Source of the DNA: JBHHZI01 sp046757965
GTDB lineage: Bacteria > Acidobacteriota > Polarisedimenticolia > SMYD01
Assembly: GCA_046757965.1 (NCBI GenBank)
Contig: JBHHZI010000049.1
Span: 1-20,255 of the forward strand
Length of the DNA stretch: 20,255 bases
Direction: 5' to 3'
In this document: one piece after another, positions 1 through 8,682 of the stretch
How positions within the stretch are numbered: the stretch's first letter is position 1
Layout of the letters: every line of letters begins with the position of its first letter
The notes under the pieces: generated by a model
The model's input: the letters and a program-made list of their open reading frames with translations, nothing else
Database searches by the model: none
Told to the model about the DNA's origin: nothing
Made by a program: the position numbers and the translations under genes

Positions 1-3000
1 GTCGTGGGTCCAGGTCGCCTGGCCCCTTGTCGTCGACCGAGGCGAGCAACGCCAGCTCGCTCTCCGGAAAGCCGACCTGGGAGTCCGGCGTGGACGGGTC
101 GAGAACCGTCAGGCGCAGCGGCGTGGAAAACAGCTCGATCATCGAATCGAACGTGGCGCCGGCATCGGCGGTGGTGACGTCGACAACCGCGTGGTCCCCC
201 TCGGCCGCCACGAAGTAGTACATGTCGATATCCGGCGGCGGCAGGTCCGCGGTATGCGGGTCGAATATGGAGGACCGGGCACCGAAGTTCATCAGGATGT
301 CACGGCTGAACCACTTTCCACGCGGCTTCCCGACCGTCGGGGGCTTGACTCCCGGCGGAAAGATCCGGTCCAGAGAATCGTTGTTGTCTACGTTGCCGGT
401 ATCTCCCCGAATGGTTCCAATCCCGGGCATGACCACCGGTTCAAACCCGCGCTCGAAGTCGGTGAAGATAGGTGCCACCGCCGGGGTCCTCATGTAGACG
501 ATGCGGGTGCTCGGCAGCGCGATGTTGTTGCACGTCGCCTTGCCCGTGAAATCGCCACAGGAGAGGAACGGGTCGAAGCTGGCAGGGTCGCAGGTTGTCG
601 CCGGCTGGTTGCTGCAGACGAAACTGGACGGGGCGTCAACATCGACGCAGGGAACCGACGCCACAGGACAGAGATCGCCGGCGAGACAGACGGCCGCCGG
701 ATCCCCGCATGAGCCGGCGGGGTCGCCGGGATCACACGCCAGGAGCGGGTCGGTGCTGCAGACATTCGCCTCCGCGCAGAGCGGCGCCACAGTTGTGCAG
801 GTGGCGCCGGCCGTGCAGTCCGCGCTGGATGTGCAGACCGCCGCGGGGTCATCCGAGCAGGTCCTCAGGCCGCTGCAGAGGACCTGCCGGGCGCTGACGG
901 CCGTGACGGAGAACGGCGGCACGAAGGAGATCTTGCCCACATTGGGGAGCCGATCCGTCGGCTCGATATCCGCGGCGGCGACAGCCAGGGCGGCGAGGTC
1001 GATGGCGGCCCCGCCGCCGACGAGACCGAGAGGCACCTGCGTCGTCACGACGTTGCCGGCCGCGGTCACCGGCAGCGTGGCCACCAGCGTGGCCGCCAGA
1101 GGGGCGCGGACGAACGGCTCCGTCAGCGTGTCGCCGACGTCCGCTTGGAAGGCAGGGAAGATATCCGTCCTGGAGTCCGGCACGGAGAACACGTGCGCTC
1201 CCGTCCGGTCCATGAACATCTCGATCTCGCTGCCCAGATTGTTCTGGACCACATAGGCATCCGGTGTGCCCAGACTTCCGGTGAGACTCGACGAGTCGGC
1301 ATCGATGCTGACGATCACCTCCGACGCGTCGTCGACCACGTCCGCGAAGATGGCACTCAGCACCAGGTCGGTCGCTGTCACGTTGGTGCCGATCCCGATG
1401 AGATCAACCGGATGGGACGTGGGGCCGAAGAACCCCGTCGCATCCCCGACCGTATCCGCGACCAGGCTGGACGTCGGGGTCGATGCCGGCAGGGAGCTGC
1501 CGAAGAAGTTCCCGAGAACCGCCAGGTCCTGTCCGTCGATGGCACTGTCGGGCAGAAGATCCGCCTCCGGGACAAACGCAGCATCTCCGGCGTTCGTCCC
1601 GAAGCTGCGCCCCAGCGTGGCGAGATCGAAGCCATCCACACGGCTCGAGACATCGATATCGGGATTGCTCACCACCTGATCCAGCGAGGCCTCGGCCGTG
1701 GCCAGCAGCTCGTAGTAGAAGCTCACCCCCTTGCCGGAGGTTCCGGGTCGCAGGCGGACCTCGATACTGTAATCGCCATCGGAGGGCAGAGATCGCAGCA
1801 GAACGAACGGATCCAGGCTGAACGCCGAGGTGGACTGGTCGGTGAGAACATTCTGGGACGGATCGCGGACGATCACGCGGGCGTCGAGGAACGAGCCGAT
1901 TCCAAAGGCATTGAGATTGACGAGCAGGCTCTCGCCGGCAGACGCGGACACGGTGAACAGATCCACGTCCCCGACCGCTCCGATGGTTCCCCGCACGGTC
2001 ACCCCACTGGTCAGCGGTGTCGCCATGCCAAGGGTGTTGTTCGGCTCGCTCTCCTGCGGCAACGAGTCCACCACCTTCAGCCTGATGCGGTAGCCGAAAC
2101 CGATCGGTCCCCCACGATTGAACAGGTCCGCCACGCCCACGACGATGTCCCCTCCCCGCGGCGGAACCACCCGGATGTAGCCATCAAGATTGACCAGGCC
2201 GAAACTGGCGCCGGCCGGCGCAAAGCTGCTGTCGTCACTCGACGCGAAGGAGACGCCGAGATCTTCCTGGATGAAGGCCGACACCACGCCGTCGAGCACG
2301 CGAACGGGGTCGATCGCGTCGAGATCCGCGATGAGGGTCATCCCCGCCGGAACCCGGACCTTGTACAGATCGACATCCTGGGCAACCTGCAGGTCGCCGC
2401 TGATCGCCGTGCCGTCAACATCGCCGGGCGTCACGTCGAGGGGAATCGCCTCGTTGAACGACTGGTTGGGCTCCGATTCGAAGGCCCCGGTGAAGAGCTT
2501 CAGAAACAGACTGTAGTCCTGAACAAATGCGGTCACCGAGAGCGCGGCCTTGGTGACCTTCACGAAGTAGGTGCCGGGAGTGTCGAGGAACGCCGCCACG
2601 GCCGGATTCTTCGCCGCGCCACTGCCGGAGATGTTGGTCCGGACAGCACTCGCGAGCACATTGCCGTCGACATCCAGGAGTTCGAACCCGAGCACCAGCG
2701 GATCGGCGAGCGGGTAATCCAGGGAGATGGCTGCGGTCACCGGCTCGGTGATATCGAAGGTGTAGAAATCGGCGTCCGGTGTCTGGCTGGGCTGGAGGGC
2801 GAGCACCGGGAAATCGGTGCCGAGTGTCTGGGCCTGGGCAAAGTCATCGTTCGGCTCGACCTCGGGCCGGCCTTGCTTGACATCGAGTGAGTACGGCGGC
2901 CGGGCCGGGTTCGTCGGGTCCAGGTTGCGGTTCGTGAAACGGATGAACCCCGGCCCGGGAGGCGTCGAGGCATCGAACGAGGTCTGCAGGGTCGGGGCAG

Positions 3001-3964
3001 GGAGGGTCCCGACGCTGGGGCGCCGGACCTCGGCACTGGTGGAGCAACCGGAGGTCGGATCCGCACATTCGGCCAGCCCGGCGAAGATCGAGCAGGTGCC
3101 GCTGTCGGGAACGCATTCCGAATCGACCGTGCACTTCTGCCCGGCATTGAGCCCACCCTGGCACACGTTGAATGGTCTGCAGTCCGCATCGACCGCGCAA
3201 CCCAGGCTGTTATCCAGGCCCCCGACACACTTCGACCCGTTGTTGGTATCACAGAATGTCGCGCGGCAATCCGCATCGGTGACGCACATCTCGAGGGCAT
3301 CGATGCCGCCGACACAGCGGTCGAGGGCGACCTGGCAGAACGGCACCTCGACCTCGCAGGTCGGCTGCTCGATGCAGTCCAGATCCGACGTACAGGCCGC
3401 GTCCTGCCTGAACCCCGCGTCGCACGCAAGGGCCGCCGGGTCGCAGGCCAGCGCGTTGTCGATCTCGCACTGGAAGATCGGTCCGCGCACCGGCGCGAAG
3501 TCGCAGACGCCGTCATCGGCAACGCAACTCCCCGCACCGGTTCCGGTGCACGCTGCACCGTCATCCGGCCCGCCCAGGCAGGTTCCGGCCAGGCACTGGA
3601 CCTGGCAGTCGAGGTTCGTCGTGCACAAACTGTCGTTGTTGAAACCGCCGTCACATTCGGTGGGAAGCGTGGCACTGAGGAGTTCGACCCGCCCTGTGAA
3701 ATCCCCCGTGAGACCGTTGACCCGGATCCGGATGATGTTGCCGGCCACGAGATCGGTCTTCCAGTAGTCCACGTCGCCGAGAAGATCGCTGGTGCCGACC
3801 AGCGTGGCCGTGGTGACGGGCATGATGGTCGCCGTCGACGGCGAATTGTTCGGTTCCTGCTCGTTGATGATCGTCTGGGCCCGGGCCGACCCGACAAGGC
3901 CCAGCCCGACCAGCGCCGCGGCCGGCAGGATCCAGCGCCGGACACGGCCTCCACTCGATGACAT
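1..3964 (-). CDS. Giant secreted multidomain protein (PPC-like modules, dockerin-like module, Cys-rich repeats), 3' end outside window
   Basis: The frame is open from ATG at 3964 to the left edge, giving about 1,321 visible codons. A GGGGAGG Shine-Dalgarno lies 8 nt before the ATG. Residues 1-29 are a signal peptide (two Arg pairs, Leu/Ala/Gly core, cleavage after SARA). Modules in order: a PPC-like (bacterial pre-peptidase C-terminal) module with an EPNNS motif at about 33; a Cys-rich block at about 103-305 with repeated C-x-GG...C-x3-D-x-[DE]-C units; further PPC-like modules opening with EPND/EPNQ/EPNN near 366, 495 and 636; a dockerin-like pair at about 765-825 (D-x-D-x-S-S-R-V-D-G-F-D-L then A-I-D-G-Q-D-L); a second Cys-rich block at about 1025-1145; and the start of another beta-rich module. 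It is probably surface-attached or extracellular. No catalytic domain is visible, but the C-terminus is missing. It could be an adhesin, matrix protein or large hydrolase. The gene is certain; the function is unknown. Confidence 0.88.
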   Translation of the reverse strand, partial: MSSSGGRVRRWILPAAALVGLGLVGSARAQTIINEQEPNNSPSTATIMPVTTATLVGTSDLLGDVDYWKTDLVAGNIIRIRVNGLTGDFTGRVELLSATLPTECDGGFNNDSLCTTNLDCQVQCLAGTCLGGPDDGAACTGTGAGSCVADDGVCDFAPVRGPIFQCEIDNALACDPAALACDAGFRQDAACTSDLDCIEQPTCEVEVPFCQVALDRCVGGIDALEMCVTDADCRATFCDTNNGSKCVGGLDNSLGCAVDADCRPFNVCQGGLNAGQKCTVDSECVPDSGTCSIFAGLAECADPTSGCSTSAEVRRPSVGTLPAPTLQTSFDASTPPGPGFIRFTNRNLDPTNPARPPYSLDVKQGRPEVEPNDDFAQAQTLGTDFPVLALQPSQTPDADFYTFDITEPVTAAISLDYPLADPLVLGFELLDVDGNVLASAVRTNISGSGAAKNPAVAAFLDTPGTYFVKVTKAALSVTAFVQDYSLFLKLFTGAFESEPNQSFNEAIPLDVTPGDVDGTAISGDLQVAQDVDLYKVRVPAGMTLIADLDAIDPVRVLDGVVSAFIQEDLGVSFASSDDSSFAPAGASFGLVNLDGYIRVVPPRGGDIVVGVADLFNRGGPIGFGYRIRLKVVDSLPQESEPNNTLGMATPLTSGVTVRGTIGAVGDVDLFTVSASAGESLLVNLNAFGIGSFLDARVIVRDPSQNVLTDQSTSAFSLDPFVLLRSLPSDGDYSIEVRLRPGTSGKGVSFYYELLATAEASLDQVVSNPDIDVSSRVDGFDLATLGRSFGTNAGDAAFVPEADLLPDSAIDGQDLAVLGNFFGSSLPASTPTSSLVADTVGDATGFFGPTSHPVDLIGIGTNVTATDLVLSAIFADVVDDASEVIVSIDADSSSLTGSLGTPDAYVVQNNLGSEIEMFMDRTGAHVFSVPDSRTDIFPAFQADVGDTLTEPFVRAPLAATLVATLPVTAAGNVVTTQVPLGLVGGGAAIDLAALAVAAADIEPTDRLPNVGKISFVPPFSVTAVSARQVLCSGLRTCSDDPAAVCTSSADCTAGATCTTVAPLCAEANVCSTDPLLACDPGDPAGSCGDPAAVCLAGDLCPVASVPCVDVDAPSSFVCSNQPATTCDPASFDPFLSCGDFTGKATCNNIALPSTRIVYMRTPAVAPIFTDFERGFEPVVMPGIGTIRGDTGNVDNNDSLDRIFPPGVKPPTVGKPRGKWFSRDILMNFGARSSIFDPHTADLPPPDIDMYYFVAAEGDHAVVDVTTADAGATFDSMIELFSTPLRLTVLDPSTPDSQVGFPESELALLASVDDKGPGDLDPR

Positions 3965-4080
3965 CCTCAAGACCTCCCCGCATGACACGGCGCACGGCTT
4001 CCCTGTGCGCGATCAGCCCGATCCGCCTCGCCAACCGCCACGATTCCGGTCCGACATTCTGAGGTGCGACGGCATCGTGA

Positions 4081-4110
4081 ATTGTAGTGGAGCACGGCTC
4101 CGGGCGTCAA
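4081..4110 (-). promoter_or_regulatory. Sigma70-type promoter of the giant secreted protein
   Basis: On the minus strand a -35 element TTGACG (4105-4110) is separated by 18 bp from a -10 element TACAAT (4081-4086). Each is one base from consensus. Transcription would start near 4074, leaving a leader of about 110 nt before the ATG at 3964. Confidence 0.6.
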
Positions 4111-4244
4111 CGCAGGCGGGTCCTGCCGCTGCATGAACGCCGCGGCGGCCCGGGTTGGACCGCGCCCCTGCCCGGGGCCGGCGCGAGAAGACCGACCCCG
4201 ACCGTTTCGACCCGCCAGCGGCTCCTGCCGTCCGCCAGACCCTG

Positions 4245-4253
4245 TGATAGAAT
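4245..4253 (+). promoter_or_regulatory. Possible extended -10 promoter of the 508-residue secreted protein
   Basis: TG-A-TAGAAT matches an extended -10 element, 42 nt upstream of the ATG at 4296. The hexamer 17 bp further upstream (CTGCCG) is a poor -35, so this relies on the extended -10 alone. Confidence 0.35.
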
Positions 4254-4295
4254 CCGCCGTCTGATCTCGATCTTGAAAGCTCGGGGGTAGCGCGG

Positions 4296-5822
4296 ATGAT
4301 CACCAGCAGAGGGTTTGGGCGGAGGGTTGTCTCCGCCACGAGTGCGACCATCATTTTCGCCGTTGCCGGCGTCGGAGTCCTGACGCCCCGGCCGGTACCG
4401 GCACAGGATGTGCACGAGATTCTCGTCGGCACGCTCGGCGACATGCCGTCAGACGTGTTCAACTGCGGGCGGAAGGGAATCCGGCCGGAATGCGGCCTGA
4501 CCTACCGGTATTTCTGCGTGGACAAGCCTGACGAGATCAACTCGCCCGCCCTGCCGGCCGACGGAATTGCCCGATACCGTCCGCGATTGAAGATCTACAT
4601 GGCCGATGCCGTGCATACCGGCAATTTCCCCGGTGCCACGAGCCTGGGGGCCGGACACGCGTGGAACCTCGTGTGGGATGGCATCAAGGATGCGGACTCG
4701 GCGGAACACATCGGCTACTACGCAGCGGTCTCGCAGATCGTCAATTACAGCGAGCTGGGTAATCCTCTGACCAGCACCTGTCTGCCGGTGACCGGGCAGT
4801 ACGCCTGCTTCGGACAGTTCAAGGCGGACAAGGGAGCCGCGGTCCAGAACACGCCACTCGGGGAGATCGTCCCCGTGGGCGGCCTGTCGCCGACCCCGGT
4901 CCCGATCATCATCCGCAACGGTGATGACGCCGTGAGCCTCGTCTGGGAGCAGGCGGCGGCGGCGGTGAGCCGGGATGGCGCGCCCCTGCCGATCGAGGGC
5001 TACCACCTCTACGTCTACCCCGACCCGGTGACACCGCCGACCGAGCCGGAACTTCAGGAGGCGGCGATCCAGGTGGGAGATCTGATCCCGGTTACCACCA
5101 CATCGATGGATCTGGCCCGCTCGGACCCGGCTCTGGCGCGCCTCGTGACCTTCTCCGCGGCCATCCGCGTCGTCTACAGCGGCGGTGTGGAAACCCTGCA
5201 CTTCTCCGCCAACGGTCCGGCCACCGGGGTCGCGTTCGAGGACACGTCCGCGACCTCCGAAACAGATGACGCGACGGCCGCCGGCGGTGGCGGTGTGTCC
5301 CGGGCCATCGACATCGAGCACCTCTTCGCGGAGATCCGAAAGGTGAAGAACGCCCAGGACGCGGACCAGGATATGTTCGTCTCGACGGTCGATCTGGTCG
5401 GTGAGCCGACGGGCAAGCTGCTCGCCGGCACCACCGTCCGCGTGTTCATCGACTTCAACGACGAGGGCCTCGCCGACACCGCCGAGGAGCCGGGCAAATC
5501 GGCGCATGCGGACGTGACCCTTTCTGCCACCATCGCCGCCGAGGGCGGCGGCGTGCCGCACACGAAGTTCTCAGGCGTGAAGGGCATCGAGGCCCATTCC
5601 CGGGTGGACTCGAAGACGGGCCACGTCGTCTTCGCGGTCCCGATGGACGAGCTCCTGGCATCGGTCAGCAACGCCAAGCTGCGTGCGTCCGACGTGGGAG
5701 GCAAGCGCCGCATCCTGATCTGGGCCGAATCAGCGCGCGAGAAGGACCGGGACCGCGTGCCGAACACCAACGACGGCGACGGTCCGACCATCGCCAGCGA
5801 AGCGGTCGCCTTCACCTTCTGA
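4296..5822 (+). CDS. Secreted protein of unknown function, Fn3-like and C-terminal beta-sandwich regions
   Basis: The product is 508 residues and is not assigned to a family. Residues 1-36 are a signal peptide (basic RRV start, hydrophobic stretch, cleavage after PVPA). The mature N-terminal part has five Cys (57, 66, 74, 162, 171) that could form disulphides. Residues about 208-310 have an alternating hydrophobic, fibronectin-III-like pattern (SLVWEQA ... GYHLYVYPD ... SANGPATGV). An acidic/Gly-rich linker at 315-335 leads to a second beta-rich region (about 357-508) with V-R-V-F-I-D-F-N-D-E and several Asp-rich turns. It is divergent from the giant secreted protein and likely exported with it, but nothing shows joint function. 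Its last 11 bases overlap the convergent membrane-protein gene. ATG at 4296 is preceded by a weak GGGGG stretch. Confidence 0.85.
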   Translation: MITSRGFGRRVVSATSATIIFAVAGVGVLTPRPVPAQDVHEILVGTLGDMPSDVFNCGRKGIRPECGLTYRYFCVDKPDEINSPALPADGIARYRPRLKIYMADAVHTGNFPGATSLGAGHAWNLVWDGIKDADSAEHIGYYAAVSQIVNYSELGNPLTSTCLPVTGQYACFGQFKADKGAAVQNTPLGEIVPVGGLSPTPVPIIIRNGDDAVSLVWEQAAAAVSRDGAPLPIEGYHLYVYPDPVTPPTEPELQEAAIQVGDLIPVTTTSMDLARSDPALARLVTFSAAIRVVYSGGVETLHFSANGPATGVAFEDTSATSETDDATAAGGGGVSRAIDIEHLFAEIRKVKNAQDADQDMFVSTVDLVGEPTGKLLAGTTVRVFIDFNDEGLADTAEEPGKSAHADVTLSATIAAEGGGVPHTKFSGVKGIEAHSRVDSKTGHVVFAVPMDELLASVSNAKLRASDVGGKRRILIWAESAREKDRDRVPNTNDGDGPTIASEAVAFTF

Positions 5823-6297
5823 GAGCCGGCGATGGAGGGGGCGCGGGAACCGCCGGGAGGTCCGCAGGACGCGGGCCCGGGCTCGGCGTCACCACGTGGT
5901 GGACCACGTAGACAGCCAGGAAGATCCCGCCGGTCGCCAGATGTGCCCACGCCATCATCCTGATGGCCGGGTCGGACATGAGCACCTGGATCAGCACGCC
6001 GGTCGCGATCATCGGCACCACCAGCACGGCCACTGCCACCCCGGTGCGCCGGCCCCGCCGGCGGCCGGCAAGGAAGCGATCCTTCGCATGGCCGGCCATC
6101 GTCATCCCCAGGACGAGCACCAGGAACGGCACCGAGACGACATGCAGCTTGAGAACGAACGGCTGCCAGGGGTGATTGACCACGGCAAAGGCGTCCGCAG
6201 GGGACATCCATCGCTTCATCACATGCAGGATGAGGCCGGAACCGCCCGCCAGCACCGTGGCCGCCAGGAGCACGGACCGCTCGAGCCGGCTCATCAT
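5812..6297 (-). CDS. Four-helix His-rich membrane protein, probable b-type heme / DUF4405-like electron carrier
   Basis: The product is 161 residues. Four hydrophobic segments lie at about 8-26, 47-66, 86-106 and 116-136. His residues sit in or at the ends of helices (25, 42, 52, 70, 119, 133, 134), as expected for heme ligation in cytochrome b561/DUF4405-like small membrane proteins. The C-terminal tail is Pro-rich. The start ATG overlaps the stop of the upstream FMN-binding gene as ATGATGA, so the two are probably translationally coupled. This pairing suggests it passes electrons from the membrane quinone pool to the exported flavoprotein. The heme role is inferred from topology and His placement, since no strict signature motif was found. 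The 3' end overlaps the convergent 508-residue gene by 11 bp. Confidence 0.8.
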   Translation of the reverse strand: MMSRLERSVLLAATVLAGGSGLILHVMKRWMSPADAFAVVNHPWQPFVLKLHVVSVPFLVLVLGMTMAGHAKDRFLAGRRRGRRTGVAVAVLVVPMIATGVLIQVLMSDPAIRMMAWAHLATGGIFLAVYVVHHVVTPSPGPRPADLPAVPAPPPSPALRR

Positions 6298-6908
6298 CGC
6301 GGCCCGGCCTCCCGCGGCGAGCGGACCGGGTCCCCGGCCGGCGTCAGGACCGCATGCAGGGCCAGCACCCGCCGGACCGCCAGGGTCACCGCCCGGGCGG
6401 TGAGAGATGCCCCGGTCATCGGCTGGATGTCCCGGTCCAGGGCCAGGTCCGCTCCCAGAGACTGGTCGTCGAACTGGCGCAGCCAGGCCGGTCTCGCCAG
6501 GTAGTCCGGTGGTTCACCGAAGGCGATGATCTCGACGCGGACCACCCGTCCGTCGCCCGAGACGACCACCATGATCGTCTCGTTCTCGGTGCGCACGCGG
6601 TGCGTGTCGAAGTAGGCCACACCCAGGAACCGGTCCCCGTCGTGGCCGATGTAGCGCGGCACCATGGCCGTCTCGATGGGAACCCCGGGTCCGGCCAGAG
6701 TCCGGGCCCGGTCGAGCTCGGCCGGCGCCAGGAACGCCGTGCGGCGCTCCACCTGCGCCCCGGAACCGAAGGCCAGGTGGAGGGCCTCGTCCCGCGACAG
6801 GATCACCCGCGCCGGCGTGACCGCCCCGGGCAGAAGAGTGCCGAGCCCGATCATCGCGGGCACCAGGACCAGGGCCCGCGCCCGGCCGAATCGTTCAGAC
6901 CACCTCAC
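6294..6908 (-). CDS. Exported FMN-binding-domain protein (RnfG/NqrC-type FMN_bind)
   Basis: The product is 204 residues from GTG at 6908, chosen because GGAGGGAG lies about 6 nt upstream and a signal-anchor follows directly (MRWSERFGRAR, then a hydrophobic stretch to about residue 30). The body has the FMN_bind pattern: a beta strand with I-M-V-V-V-S-G-D-G-R-V-V-R-V-E-I-I-A-F-G-E (about 112-132), then M-T-G-A-S-L-T (164-170), aligned with the flavinylation motif [S/T]-G-A-[T/S] in which FMN is phosphoester-linked by ApbE. Here the acceptor position is Ser168 rather than the commoner Thr. The family carries covalently bound FMN on the outer face of the cytoplasmic membrane and relays electrons. 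apbE is two genes upstream, and the partner membrane protein overlaps at the stop. A 67-nt gap separates it from the porin gene. Confidence 0.85.
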   Translation of the reverse strand: MRWSERFGRARALVLVPAMIGLGTLLPGAVTPARVILSRDEALHLAFGSGAQVERRTAFLAPAELDRARTLAGPGVPIETAMVPRYIGHDGDRFLGVAYFDTHRVRTENETIMVVVSGDGRVVRVEIIAFGEPPDYLARPAWLRQFDDQSLGADLALDRDIQPMTGASLTARAVTLAVRRVLALHAVLTPAGDPVRSPREAGPR

Positions 6909-6975
6909 CGCCGGCTCCCTCCTCGCCTGCCGGTGTGCCACGCCGGCACGCGCCACCGAGACCGGCCGGGGCTCA

Positions 6976-8412
6976 TCAGAACAGCCATCCGACCGCCACG
7001 TTGAACTGGTCGGTGCCGGTGCCCGCCTCGTTGTCGTAATCCTGGTAGTCCACCTTGAGCACGACGTTCGGGATCGGCTTGTAGGACAGACCATAAGTCC
7101 ATATCTCCACATCGTTCGCCGGATCCCGGGTGAATCCCGCCGGGACCTCGTCCTGCGTGTCGAACGCCTCGTAGCGCACGAACGGGATGAGCGCCTGCTC
7201 TGTCGATCGGGGGGCCAGGATATCGTATCCCGCCTCGAGGTAATGGCCGGTCATCTGCTCGCCGACAGACGCGGAGGGGTCGGTGAGCATCCGCGTCGGG
7301 TCCTGGAAATCGTTGATGAGCGCCGCGTCATCGACATCGATGGTCACCCACAGTCCGCGGGTCTGAAGACCCCGCCAGCGCCATTCGACATGCGCCTCGA
7401 GGATGTCGGTGGAGGCGTCGATGCGCTGCAGGCTGGTGGGCGCCACCGCGCCCTGCCCGGCGTCACCGGTGTAGAACGACGCGCCCACGGTCAGGCCGGA
7501 GCGCACCCTCCAGTCGGCCCGGGCGACGAAGGCCAGATCCTCGGCCAGCGCCTCGGATCCCTTCTGCCGGCCGCCCCGGATGCCTCTCGCCGAGAAACCG
7601 CTCTGGTCCAGGCCGGCGGCATCGAGCCCGCTGATCACGTAGGCACGATACGACACCGGGCCGACCTCTCCGAAGACGCCGGCACCAGTTTCACTCCACG
7701 TGGTCGGGATGAGAAACCGCGCCACGTCGGGGCGGCGCGCCCCCAGAAAGATCGGCGGCTCGTGCAGCTCGTTGATGAATCCCATCGGCATCAGCAGGAG
7801 ACCGGCACGAGCGCCGATGTGGTCGTTGAAGCGAAAATCGAGGTAGCCGAATTCGACCTCCACCGCCCCGTTCTCCTCGGTGTTGGCATGCTCGTACTCG
7901 ATCTCCGAGTTGAACAGGATGCGGTCGTTGTACTTGTAGCCGAAGTAGATGATCTGCCTGAGAAAATCGAGCTGGTCGGTCTTGCCGCTGGCAGCCCCGT
8001 CATCTCTCTCCGTATCGAAGTTCTGGTACAGCATCTCGCCGTAGCCGCCGAGGCTCACACCGCCGGAGGCGGAGTAGACCTTCGACGCCGCCGGGCCGAA
8101 CCCGCGGATCGACTCCGCCGCCGGGGGCGCCGCCTCGCCAAGGGTCAGGTCCTCGATGGCCTCGGACAGGATCTCGATCTGGCGTTCCAGCTCGTCGAGC
8201 CGTTCCGATGGCGCGGCCTCGCCGCCCTTGAGCCTTTCCATCTCGGCCTGTAGAGCCGCCACCTGCCTCGTCAGCTCGCGGACTCGCTCATCCAGGGCCG
8301 TCGTCTCATCGGTCGTCTCCGTCGACGACGGGCTCGCCACGTCGTGGGGCCCCACCGACGGAACTGCCAGAGACGCGGCCGGGAGAACGACCGGGACCGT
8401 CACGGCCAGCAT
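6976..8412 (-). CDS. Porin-like outer-membrane beta-barrel with N-terminal coiled coil
   Basis: From ATG 8412 the product is 478 residues: a hydrophobic leader ending ASLA, a coiled coil rich in Leu/Glu/Arg (about 45-100, T-A-L-D-E-R-V-R-E-L-T-R-Q-V onward), a G-G-Y-G-E-M-L-Y-Q-N-F strand, then alternating amphipathic strands to a C-terminal ...VAVGWLF. The terminal Phe is the outer-membrane insertion signal. This resembles phosphate-selective porin O/P and related iron-module porins. The start is uncertain. The leader from 8412 lacks a basic n-region, and the frame stays open upstream through a 39-bp tandem repeat to an ATG at 8877 that overlaps the apbE stop as ATGA. The intervening codons have second-position GC too high for normal protein. 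A diffusion channel for iron or small electron acceptors would fit the operon. Confidence 0.82.
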   Translation of the reverse strand: MLAVTVPVVLPAASLAVPSVGPHDVASPSSTETTDETTALDERVRELTRQVAALQAEMERLKGGEAAPSERLDELERQIEILSEAIEDLTLGEAAPPAAESIRGFGPAASKVYSASGGVSLGGYGEMLYQNFDTERDDGAASGKTDQLDFLRQIIYFGYKYNDRILFNSEIEYEHANTEENGAVEVEFGYLDFRFNDHIGARAGLLLMPMGFINELHEPPIFLGARRPDVARFLIPTTWSETGAGVFGEVGPVSYRAYVISGLDAAGLDQSGFSARGIRGGRQKGSEALAEDLAFVARADWRVRSGLTVGASFYTGDAGQGAVAPTSLQRIDASTDILEAHVEWRWRGLQTRGLWVTIDVDDAALINDFQDPTRMLTDPSASVGEQMTGHYLEAGYDILAPRSTEQALIPFVRYEAFDTQDEVPAGFTRDPANDVEIWTYGLSYKPIPNVVLKVDYQDYDNEAGTGTDQFNVAVGWLF

Positions 8413-8682
8413 CCCGAGGGTGATCCGGCCGAGGAATCGGCCACCGAGCCAGGTCGACGCAAGGCGGCGGACCGCCGTCCCCCCGGTCCCACGCCCGGCC
8501 CCGGAGCTGTCACGCCACGGGCAATCCGCGCAGCGCCGCCCCCGGCCCTCTCCGGGAGAGATGGTCGGCAGACCGCCGGCCGGCTGGCAGCGGCACGCAG
8601 GCCCCGCCGCGGTGGCACGCCCCCAGCCGGGACGAGGGAACACGCGGCGACCAGTGGATGTGGCGGAGCCTGCAGAGTTGAA
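8413..8682 (-). other. Unexplained stretch between tandem repeats and porin start
   Basis: This stretch is in frame with the porin and has no stop codon, but its translation is Gly/Arg/Pro/Cys-rich and the second codon position is unusually GC-rich. That is unlike the neighbouring genes, so it is probably not ordinary coding sequence. It may be an mRNA leader or a decayed N-terminal extension. No Shine-Dalgarno is seen directly before ATG 8412. A very degenerate extra repeat unit may occupy 8644-8682. Confidence 0.4.

Larger units (their letters stand above)
3965..4295. other. Divergent intergenic region between the two secreted-protein genes
   Basis: This 331-bp gap separates two divergent genes. 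It holds the minus-strand promoter at 4081-4110 and a weaker plus-strand extended -10 at 4245-4253. I see no convincing small ORF or RNA gene. The leader of about 110 nt in front of the giant gene has no recognisable riboswitch. Confidence 0.5.

Noticed and set aside
1145..2890. Long plus-strand frame of 581 codons opposite the giant secreted protein
   Set aside because: Its translation is Arg/His/Gly-rich with no domain. It is the mirror of a signal-peptide-bearing minus-strand gene with clear modules.
3965..4080. Riboswitch in the leader of the giant secreted protein
   Set aside because: The leader is long enough, but no conserved riboswitch core could be recognised by eye.
6664..8253. Plus-strand frame of 529 codons opposite the porin and FMN-binding genes
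   Set aside because: The minus strand has a coherent beta-barrel ending in Phe and an FMN-binding motif; the plus frame shows no recognisable fold.
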